Below the pieces are notes generated by a model that saw only the letters and a list, made by a program, of their open reading frames with translations, made no database searches and had not been told where the DNA came from. From contig NC_035169.2 in assembly GCF_001659605.2 (NCBI RefSeq), forward strand, positions 3,772,110 through 3,836,109: a stretch of 64,000 nucleotides of DNA, read 5' to 3'. The position numbers were made by a program, and so were the translations under genes. The DNA is from Manihot esculenta (Eukaryota > Streptophyta > Magnoliopsida > Malpighiales > Euphorbiaceae). Each line of letters opens with the position of its first letter. Position 1 is the first letter of the stretch. Shown here one piece after another: positions 55,001-64,000 of the stretch.

Positions 55001-56529
55001 CCAAATAAAAACAATTAGATTTTTATCATTACAGGAATATGTTCCTATCTTGGCGACATTCAATACTTATTTAGGAACTATTTCTTCAATAAATCATGGA
55101 TGATTTACCTGAAACTAAACCAAGAGATTTCAAGTTTAGTACAATATTTGGTTGCAATGTAGAAGCTAATATTGTCAAGAGAAACATCAATATTAAATGA
55201 GCAATGTGGAAAGTCTGCATCCAAATGTGTAATGAAGATAAATTACTGCAGAAATAAGAGATGTGAGGCCCTACTATAATAGAAAACAGTAAAATAACAC
55301 TCAAAGGAACACATCTTAAATGTGACTGGACTAGTCAAACTGGTGCGTTGGTTACTTGCTTATTACCAGGCTCATAACAGAATCAAGCATAAAAAGGACA
55401 AATAAAAACGGTCAATGGTTCGAAAAATCACATATGTGAATTCTTAATCAATTAAAAGGTCTCTAATATAAATCTCAAAGCCAAGCTAGAACAAATGGTA
55501 AAATAATATGAATGAAATTCCCTTTGTCCACATGAATTCTACATTCAAACGTGGCAAATTATAACCAGTGATCATTTCAACAGCAAATGTACAGTTACCT
55601 GGTATATAGGAAAAGGCGATTTATGTCCACTTCAAACTGTAGCTGCCTTGGATCTCTGGCAAAAGTAGGACTTCTTGCAAGAACCTTCACAGCCTAGAAT
55701 TATAAATGAGAAACCACAGCTAGTCATCAAGAAGTGGAAGTGCCAAAGCAAGGCTCAATATCAAATTAGCTCGCCAACTCTTTTAGCTATTGGATTAAAT
55801 AATGTGGAATCCTTAGACATGTGATTGAACAACTTTAAAATCCTTTTGAGTTTAATAGTTGAGAACTAGAGTTCATACAAGCTTGGACATTTCCGAGCCA
55901 GCTCTGAACATGGAGAAACATCTTTTTCTATTGTAGAAAGATGGAACCATGTAACTCCTTTACAAAACAAAATAAGATGCTTTAAGAATCCAGCCTCCCT
56001 CTTTTTTTCAGTGTTTTCTTTCTCAGGGCCTATTGGCATTTGGCAAGGTTACACAACAGACAGTAACATTTCCACCCTTTACAGGTATGATTGTAATCCA
56101 ATCCCAAATCTCTTTTCAGACTATTCTAAGTGACTATGCAAAACCAACACCACAAGAAACACCAACCAGTTTATTTCTCTCGCTAGAAGCTTGACAAGCC
56201 AGTTAAACATTCATCGAATTTAGATTCTATCTTCTGCTTCTTCCGCTGACATATTCATTATATCTTCCATTTAATTCAATAACCCTTATAATCCTCACAT
56301 CCCTTAAGATTTCCTCGTATATTTAGAAAATTTTCCTTCTGTCCTATATCATCCTAAGTTGAATCAAAATCCAGTCATTTGCCCAAAACAATCGATTATT
56401 GATCTTATGCATTTAGTTACTATGAAATTGAACCAAACTAAACAAAATATATAAATTATGCTAAAAGAGAGATAGAAAGAGAGAGATTTCTGTTCATACC
56501 TCTTGAAACTTGTTAAACAGAAAAGCCAT
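49004..56529 (-). CDS. SETD9-like SET-domain protein (4 exons, 402 aa)
   Basis: Exons on the minus strand: 56500-56529, 55599-55693, 52630-52901, 49004-49815, all GT-AG. The N-terminal third ([20 protein letters not shown], then a Gln-rich helix) is plant-specific. The C-terminal part is a divergent SET domain: [11 protein letters not shown] (about 167-177) and [12 protein letters not shown] (182-193), then ALAHFANHP with [11 protein letters not shown] (288-310), the usual NH-x-PN site, and [11 protein letters not shown] near 370-380, the usual EE-x-L-NY. This matches SETD9 of animals and its plant homologues; substrate and methyltransferase activity are not established to my knowledge. The last acceptor has two candidate AGs (TTTTCAGAACAG); only the second keeps the frame. 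The start is the first ATG in an exon with a good donor; exon 1 encodes just ten residues. Cell location cannot be told. Confidence 0.88.
50414..52183. mobile_element. non-autonomous TIR transposon in intron 3 of the SETD9-like gene
   Basis: 1,770 bp with inverted ends of about 150 bp: TAGAGCAAAGTACTACCATG on the left and its near match on the opposite strand from 52183 (TAGAGCAAATTACTACCATA). Conserved inner blocks include CATTAAAAAGTCCCTA and AGCAAGGACATCCATC. A perfect 6-bp direct repeat AATAAA flanks it (50408-50413 and 52184-52189). No transposase frame is inside. Superfamily unclear from a 6-bp duplication. Confidence 0.85.
54307..54790. repeat. direct repeat pair in intron 2 of the SETD9-like gene
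   Basis: Two copies of about 175 bp (54307-54485 and 54619-54790) sharing TGCATTTCCAATTTTA, TTTGATCCTCAA and TTTATTTATGCA words. They are about 310 bp apart and moderately diverged. Confidence 0.75.
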
Positions 56530-57005
56530 TGCAAATTTCAGCAGCTGAGAAAACCTTCTTGTCCGTGTTCACTACCAGCTCAGTGGACTTGCCAAGGAAC
56601 AGAATTTCCCCAATTTGAAACAAAGCACTTGGAGCTTCCTTTTCGCCGAAGATGATGGAGGCTGCGTAGCAGTTGAACGAGGCGGAGGGGAACCGGAATT
56701 TTGCTTCACCCTCTGTTTGGATAGTTGTGAAGAGAAATCGAAGTGAAAAAAAAAAAGAAACCCGAATATATCGTATCTAAAAAAAAGTCTGAATCATCCG
56801 GGGGCTAACAATTTCAAATCTGCTACCCTTAATATTTAATAAAATTTAATATATTTAAATTGAATATAATTAAAAAATTATATTTTTAATATTTATAAAA
56901 ATTAAAATAAATAAAAAATTATGTGACATAAAAATTATCAATTAAAATAATTTAAAAAATTTATTAGCTGTGTTTTTTTTTTTTCAATAAAATTTATAAG
57001 CTATA
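56530..57005. promoter_or_regulatory. 5' leader and promoter region of the SETD9-like gene
   Basis: A GC-richer stretch at 56530-56720 directly upstream of the ATG is probably leader sequence. No clear TATA box is seen. Beyond it the DNA becomes AT-rich. Confidence 0.4.
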
Positions 57006-57479
57006 TTAGAGGTGAACATTCGGTCGGTTCGATTTAAAATCGAACCGAATTGAATAAACTGAAAATCGAAATTTTAATGTTTATAAAAACCAAACCGAAT
57101 CGATTTTGATCAGAAATCGAATCGAATCGAATCGGTCTGATTCGGTTCGATTCGGTTTGATTTGATTGATTTTCGCTTTTTAATATTTTTTTTTATTTTT
57201 ATCCTTATTTTTAATATTTTAAAATTTAATTAAAATATTTTAATTTTAATATGATTTAATTTCTCTATATTATTAAAAAAACATATTATTATTACTAATC
57301 GGTTTGATTTGATTTTTTCAGTTTTTTCTGATCAAAATCGAACCGAACCGAAATAACCTAAATTTTTTAAATTAAAAATCAAATCGAACTAAAATATATA
57401 AAAAAATCAAACTAAATTTTTAAATCAAATCAATTTGATCGATTTTTTTTATTTGAACCGAATACTGCTCACCCCTAAC
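57006..57479. mobile_element. TIR element built of TCGGTTCGG words, copy 3
   Basis: 474 bp, ends TTAGAGGTGAACATTCGG and CCGAATACTGCTCACCCCTAA. Same internal layout as 26649-27120, with more substitutions in the left end. Confidence 0.8.
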
Positions 57480-60313
57480 TGATGTTATTCTCAATTAATT
57501 TGATCTTAAGCTTTTCAATTATAATTCAAGAAAAAAAATTTCTAAACCAAACTCTTGAATTTTCACAATTTTAGCAATATTATTTGACCTTTTTGCCCAT
57601 AGATTATCATGCCCCTGTTTTGATAGTAGAGAAATAGAATTTCCTCTTGAATAAAAATTATGATAATAAAGTTTTATGCTCTTATCAGAAAGAAAAGTTT
57701 TAGAAAAATAAGTATATTTTAATATTATTTTTTTTATTTTTCTCCATATTTTGCTATTTTAAACATAAATATTTTGGTTAAATGCAAATTGATTATATTT
57801 TTTATTTTTTTTTATTTTTTCCTTTATAGTTTTTTTCTAATAAAAAAATAGAGATTGAAAGTAAAATTTAAAATTTCTCAAATTTATTCCATGATCTAAA
57901 TTTGTGAATGCAAAAATTTTGTAATTTTAACTTGTATTCTAATATTATTATTTAATTTGCCTGTGTTTAGATTGTTCAAAAGAAAAAATCATTATTGAAA
58001 CGGCATAGTCGTCATCTTAGATACTCATAATCTAAAACCTCTTGTCAGCAAGGATTTTCAAACTTAATATATTTAATTAATTTTCAAGCTTTATATATTT
58101 TTATTAAACTTAATTATTTAATTAATATCTCTTAATCACTCAATCAAAATATAATATCAACTAAAATTTGTATAATTCACCTACAGAAATAATAATTATT
58201 TTTTAAAAAGAGTAATCATACTTTTTATTTTAATAATTTATATAAAGAAATAAGTTTAAATACACAACTCAAATTTTCATTGAAATTCAAATAAACTAAA
58301 TTTAATATTTTTAATTAAAAAATTCATAACTTTATGTTTAAGTTCGAACTAGTCCCAATTGAAAAAATATTTTTATTAGAATAGAATGTAATTATTGATA
58401 ATATTCTTATCAGTTTTTTTTTTTTTTTCCGCGGGATCATTCTTTGAATTTCTTAAACATGCAAAAGTGAATTTTCACCATTAACATAAGAAAATGTCTT
58501 TCTACAAATAGAAAATAGGATTTAAAATTTAACTTTTCTGAGAATGAAAAATAAATACTTTCTAATATCATTAAATGATTAAGGTCATATATTTTATTAA
58601 AATTAATTACTTATTTTACATTTTTTAATTACTCAATTAAAATATAGGGTGAATGGGTTAATAATGACTTTATCCGAAAAAAACTAAAACAGTTTTTATT
58701 AGAATAGAATTCAAATAATTGAACTTTTACACAGGTATACATGATTTTCATTTCTTTTAAAATATTTTTTTAAAAAAATTAAAAATTTACATTCCAATAA
58801 AAATTATTTACATAAGTAAATCAAATAATGGATTATTATAAAATTTTTAATTTCAAACTGGAATTTCACTTCAAAAAGATATAATATTTTTTTCTTTTAA
58901 ATTATATCTCTTTTATTTTAATAAGTTATCTATATAATCACTTAACAAATATTAAAATTAGCAGTAAAAAGAATTTTACGACAACATTAATTTTACTGTT
59001 ATATAGACTATCAATATTTATTGTTATTGGTATATAAAAAAATATAATAAGAAATAAAAATAATCGACATTAATAAAAAATTATTTTCGACAGCAATATT
59101 TATTATCAATAATAATTATATTTTTAATAACAACCATAATTTTATAACAGCAACTTACATCGCTGTATCTATAACAATAATTTATAGCAGCAATTACCCT
59201 CAACATCCGCAAACCATCCATTAGAACTTTTATTGAGAGGATTTTAAACAATAGAGCGTCAAGATAGCTTCATTGTTTCATTGACTACTCCATCTCAAAT
59301 TTCTCTATAATTGCCATGGAATTCAGACTCCTAAGCAAATGGGTTGAATATCATAAATGATGAGATCTAAGGTCTCATGGATGTAAGACACGTGATGTAA
59401 GGAGTAATCTTAGAGATGAGAGGAGATACTAGAGTAATATTTCATGCCAGACTTAATGGTGGATGATGGAAGCGTATATGGGATTATAGGTTTAACTATC
59501 TTAACAATTGAGAATCTGTTTTTGACAATTCTATATTTTGATAATTATTTTTTAAGCCAGTCTTCACTTTTCTAGGTTCCTTTCTATTAATTTCGATCAT
59601 GTCAGTTGCTTGATAATCTCATGACTGATTTCAAAAATTATGCTACGTCCGTACAGAATATTTATAGTAGGCAGTTGGCGGTTGACCATTTAATGTTGAG
59701 CTGGCTAAAAGAAAATGGAAGCCATATATTTAGAACTTGATATGACCGATACAGTCTCTATTATATTTTTTTTGCATTTCAAATATGGTAATATTATCAC
59801 CCTGGTCTTTACTCTCCAAAAGAGATGAACTTTGTGATCTGAAACGAAGATAAATCACAACTTTCATGCAGCTAGTCTTCGGAATCATAGAAGAGCCGGG
59901 TCATGCAAAAATTTCGGGTCCCTATCTTCGGTTCAAGCTCACTGAAATTGATGGGTATATAACTGTGTGCTAATTTGTTTTGCAAAATTCAACGAGGACA
60001 ACATTCAAAGGTGGTCTATAAGGGCTACATTGAACTGTGCCTTATAATCCCAAATTTTCATGTATCCAAATACAACCTTGTTAAAATTTTCATTTCTACG
60101 ACATCTGACCAAGGATACCATATCAATGTGGAACTAATAAGACTGCACACTAAAATTCATTATACAACGAAAAAAGTTTTACAACATAACCAAACGTTAG
60201 CATATTTATTACTAAACCAGTGAGCGAGTGGTAAGCACTAACCAAAAACACACAAAAGAAGCCATGAGAACTTCCAAATTCAGAGTCCAAAACCCTTTAA
60301 ATACATTGAACTT
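57480..60313. other. intergenic DNA between the SETD9-like and EF-hand genes
   Basis: Mostly AT-rich. A less AT-rich patch at 59210-59760 (GGTCTCATGGATGTAAGACA, GGAGATACTAGAG) has no long frame or known motif. A piece at about 58965-59200 with CAGCAATATTTATTA words resembles the sequence in intron 6 of carbonic anhydrase gene 1. No gene is seen. Confidence 0.5.
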
Positions 60314-62746
60314 TCATGCTATGAGGAATGGCAGAACGGTTAGCATGAAGGCCTCATAAGTGAAAGTTGCCGAACCGGAATATGTGGAGTCCTTCTCTTT
60401 GAATTTCTCAGTCAAACCCTGAAATTAAAGCAAGATAAAGCATTTTGTGAAAAATTTAGAACTCATCTAATGTATGTTTCAAGATAACAACCCACTCAGG
60501 TTTCAATAATTTTTTTATTGTTTCCCTTTCCAGGAAATCAGAATATGGATAGAAAGTTTGATGGTAAGACAGAGGTTAGTGGAATTTTCATAATCTAATG
60601 CTTATTCCGCCCAAGGGACATGAGCAAAAAAAATACTTGACAACATAAAAAGATTCATTTGTAAATCCAACAATTTTTGTACTCCTTAGCCTGCACCAAA
60701 AGTCATTGGACATCTAAAATAAATTCAAGTTGCATAAAAGCTGATTGTGAAAAGTTGCACTTGCATATAACTGATACATCAAACAACTGAAAAGATTTTG
60801 CCCATTACAGCCACATTTCCGCTTTCCAGGCATCATAGAGTAAAGATTCACGAAAGCAATACAGCTAAAAGTAGTAATAATCATTAAATAACTCACCTTG
60901 ACAGTAAGACAGCACCTACATAGAAAGTAAAGGAAAGAAAAGAATTAGCTTTTGATGCAATAAAAATTAAATGCAACTACTAACAATGTTTGAAAAACTT
61001 ACTCAATGAAATTGTCATATTCAATGGCCCTATTTTTGCCTCCACTTTTATCAAACTTAGAAACCAACAAATCCAAAACGACCGGTGATACAGCAAACCC
61101 TAAACTATATAAGGCCTCCTTCAGCTCATTAGAATCAATCCTGCCACTCCTATCCCTATCAAATCTATCGAAAATGGACTGCAAAAAACATAGATGCCAC
61201 AGAATCAGATTTATATATAAGAACAAGGTCTATTCAAATAGAAAATCGAAATTCCCACAAAAAAAAAAATTACCCTCCAGCTCTGAAGACTGTAGAATAC
61301 TGAGGTGAATTCCTTTGGCCCTGTATTAAAAATTCCAAAAAATTAAAGCTTTTTAAAAGATATTTGCTTTTTTTTAGTTTTTCACATGCAAGATAGATAA
61401 TGTATTAAAAGACTGCTAAATGCAGCAACAGAAGATAACCGATAACAATATTTGTTTTTTCGATTAATCCGGCGTAAGCAAATTAATTGAAACGCGTGAG
61501 AGATCAGGACAAAAGATATGGGCCCGTTGTTGGTGACCTAACTCAACACCCAATCATTAAAAAAATTGGGTGCTTCCGCGTCTTTCACTCTCGTGTGAAA
61601 CCGGTTCAAGGAAAAATCACACCGTTGAATCGGCAGTTTGGTTGAATAAGATTATTCAGTACGGCGCAATTTAGTTAATACGCGATAAGACTTTGTCAGT
61701 ATTCGTGGCGCAACTCGGAAAGGCAAAATTTCAAGCAATTTAAGGCATTCTCAACGCCTGGCGCACATCAGAAACAGCGAGCAACCTTTTGCTAAAGTGC
61801 ACATATTCACTAATGCTTTGTTTGGTTTGGAAGAAATGGAGAGAAGATAAAAGAAAGAAAATTTTAAATTCCTCTTGTTTGGACATGAATTAAGAGGAGA
61901 AAAGAAGGGAAAGGAAAGGAAAGGAAAAGGAGGAAAAATTATATTTCCCAATTTATTATAAATGCCCCAATAAATTCCCCCCAATTTAGTGGGAAGCGAG
62001 GGAAATAGATATAAAGCACCAACATATTCTTCTTTTCTGTAGAGGAGGAAATTAATTTCTACTCTAAATTACTTATTAATCCAAACAATACAGAGAAAAT
62101 CAAAATTCTTTTCCATTTTCTTAATTTCCTCTCTTTAATTTCTCTCCAATTCTCTTGCACAATTAAGGATCCAAAACATAGAGTAAATGCAACGAAAATT
62201 TGAAATGATTTGAACAAGAAAATAAGGGAAATCGTAATTACCGATCTTCCTGCTGTTGGTGTTGGTGAAATGAAACAGGAGAAGATGAACGGTCCTCAAA
62301 CTGAAGCTCTGATCATAACTAGAGAGCGCTCTCTGCAATTCCTTGTCGTCGATGAACCCACTGCCGTCCTGATCAGCGAGTTGGAAGCACGCAACGACGT
62401 TGGGATCCGTCCCTGGAGGAAAAGTGGAGGGTACTAGTGAGGCGAACGGGCTTCCATACGGAGCTGACGGTGGGTAACCGCCGTGTGCGGGAGCAGAGGA
62501 GTGAGGTTTGTCCTTTGGTGGCTTGTCGCCCGGAGGTGGTGCATAGGGTGCACCGTAGGGGTGAGAAGGCGGCGGCGTACCGTAAGGCTGAGAAGGCGGT
62601 GGTGCACCGTAAGGCTGAGAAGGCGGTGGTGCACCGTAAGGCTGAGAAGGCGGTGGCGCTCCGTATGCAGGAGCGGTTCCGTAAGATTGGGATGTCGGTG
62701 GAGCACCGTAGCCGTAGCCTGCCGGAGGATGAGGATAACCGGACAT
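60314..62746 (-). CDS. proline-rich penta-EF-hand calcium-binding protein, CML48/49/50 type (5 exons, 283 aa)
   Basis: Exons on the minus strand: 62242-62746, 61274-61320, 61003-61178, 60897-60915, 60314-60418; all GT-AG with frame kept. Residues 1-110 are a Gly/Tyr/Pro-rich tail with YGAPPPSQP repeats. The rest is a penta-EF-hand fold as in ALG-2/PDCD6-like proteins: EF1 loop D125-E136 (DQDGSGFIDDKE), EF3 loop D191-E202 (DRDRSGRIDSNE), then a weaker loop (FDKSGGKNRAIEYDNF) and a final helix (YEAFMLTVLPFL). Such proteins change shape with calcium and bind partners at membranes; plant targets are little known. EF1 and EF3 have full ligand sets, and the others are degenerate. One exon is only 19 nt. 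The start ATG opens the Pro-rich tail as in plant homologues. Confidence 0.92.
61806..62156. mobile_element. MITE-like imperfect inverted repeat in intron 1 of the EF-hand gene
   Basis: The left end (TTTGGAAGAAATGGAGAGAA) and the reversed right end (GAGAATTGGAGAGAAATTAA) are similar, and inner words TTGTTTGGA occur near both sides. Purine/pyrimidine-rich, non-coding. No site duplication confirmed. Confidence 0.4.
62554..62661 (-). repeat. 27-bp coding tandem repeat in the EF-hand gene
   Basis: Four units of 27 bp start at 62554, 62581, 62608 and 62635 (plus-strand word CGTAAGGCTGAGAAGGCGG). They encode nine-residue PYGAPPPSQ-type repeats. The middle copies are almost identical in DNA. Confidence 0.92.
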
Positions 62747-62815
62747 GGTGTAGCGTGAAAACTTTTTGGGTTTCGAGATATTTAATTAATTGCAACCAGC
62801 AACGACAGATCGTGG

Positions 62816-62821
62816 TTTATA
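62816..62821 (-). promoter_or_regulatory. TATA box of the EF-hand gene
   Basis: TATAAA on the minus strand, 70 bp upstream of the ATG at 62746. Confidence 0.5.
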
Positions 62822-62869
62822 TGAGACAGGAATTTTCGATAGTCAAATTAGTCTCATGATTTTGAAATT

Positions 62870-64000
62870 ATTACGAAAATGCCATTGGGCTTAACGAGGG
62901 CAGCGGGCGTTCGTACAATAAAAACTATTCGTTATGAGTTGAAATTACGAATGTGTCCCCACCTGTCATGTAAATTCAATGCAGTCAATGCGTCAATCTG
63001 ATGAAGTCTTTGCAATAATCCGATAAAAAGAGAGCATTGAGGTCGCTTGAAAAGTGATTGTTGTTACTGTTTTTCAAAAATTTATATATATAAATAAATT
63101 TACATATTTTTAAATTTAAAAAAAAATAATGATAAATTTTAATATAATCTTTAAAATTTTATATTATTAATAAAATATATAACCTTTTAATTTAAATTTT
63201 ATATTAAATTAAATATATTTTATATTTATTATATATAATATTAAATATATTATATTGAATAAATATTTATCATATAAAATATTATACATAATTAATATAT
63301 ATTAAAATATTTTATTTAATATTATAAATTATGTCTATATTTTTTTAGACCCAACAGAAAATGCAATTATAAGACCTTTAGAATCGAAACTCAAAACAAA
63401 TAAAGGACAAAGAAAGCCAACCCTAAAAGCCCAAATCTTTACTCAAATTTGGACCCGATTGTTCGTTATAATCACTATCATCAATTTGATAATGATCTAA
63501 TCAGAATTGATTCTCATACTTTTGTTGAAAGATGGGTGGGTGATTAAACTCACAGACATTGTTTAAAGAAATGTTGATATTGGTAGAAATAGAATGTGGA
63601 AAAAAAATATGAATTAAAAATAAAGATTTATTTTTTAAAATTAAAAGGATTTATTATTTAATTTATTTTTAGAATAAAAGATTTATATGACTATTAATGA
63701 CTTATTTCATTTATTTCTAAAATTTAAAATATTTATTTAATATATTTTTAATAATTAAATCTATTGTTTAAAAAAATATTAATTAATCTTTTAATTTTAA
63801 AAAATATATTAAATATTTTTAATATTTTAAAAAATTTATTCCATTAATTTTGTCATTAATTATTTTATGACTAAAATTAATAAAAAGGTTAACTATTAAA
63901 TTTTTTAAAATATCAGAAATATTTTAATATATTTTTTAAAATTAAAAAAATAACTATTAAATTTTTATATATTATAGAGAATAAATATTTATTTTTTATT
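62870..64000. other. AT-rich right end
   Basis: Promoter-distal DNA of the EF-hand gene, then AT-only low-complexity sequence. I see no gene. Confidence 0.6.

Noticed and set aside
62373..62859. Several 90-140-codon open frames on both strands over the EF-hand first exon
   Set aside because: GC-rich tandem repeat coding for the proline-rich tail keeps alternative frames open; only the frame with EF loops and family homology is real.

Overview
The window looks like nuclear DNA of a dicot plant. It is very AT-rich, its genes have introns with GT-AG borders, and it is full of decayed retrotransposons and DNA transposons. The gene content fits: restorer-like PPR genes, a SAUR relic, plant alpha-carbonic anhydrases with seven exons, a plant SETD9-like SET protein, and a proline-rich penta-EF-hand protein. 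A Malpighiales/Euphorbiaceae-type genome is my guess from overall feel, not something the sequence proves.

Layout. (1) Positions 1-32,000 hold a locally duplicated cluster on the minus strand. Its unit is a mitochondrial restorer-of-fertility-like (RFL) P-class PPR gene with a conserved 3' flank. There are three near-full-length genes (A 2895-4904, B 20162-22078, C 29644-31653) and one relic (725-925). Units A and B also carry a decayed SAUR gene upstream of the PPR gene. Between the units lie LINE reverse-transcriptase fragments, a complete but dead Ty1/copia element (9104-13411), CACTA-like remnants, a probable solo Ty3/gypsy-type LTR (15258-16664), and a TIR element built of TCGGTTCGG words. 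(2) Positions 32,000-37,450 are AT-rich intergenic DNA with another CACTA-like remnant. (3) Positions 37,516-48,171 hold a tandem pair of alpha-carbonic anhydrase genes on the plus strand. The second has a 5.8-kb fourth intron filled by a non-coding element with long direct terminal repeats and two unusual tandem arrays. (4) Positions 49,004-56,529 hold a four-exon SETD9-like gene on the minus strand, with a 1.77-kb TIR element in its last intron. (5) Positions 60,314-62,746 hold a five-exon penta-EF-hand calcium-binding gene (CML48/49/50 type) on the minus strand. The right end is AT-rich and empty.

Function. These genes do not form one pathway. The left half is a typical RFL birth-and-death cluster: near-identical paralogues differ strongly at the residues that read RNA bases, which fits an arms race with mitochondrial transcripts. 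The right half is ordinary housekeeping or secreted-protein genes whose introns have absorbed transposons. All exon structures were built by hand from splice signals, frame and family motifs; no transcript or database evidence was available.
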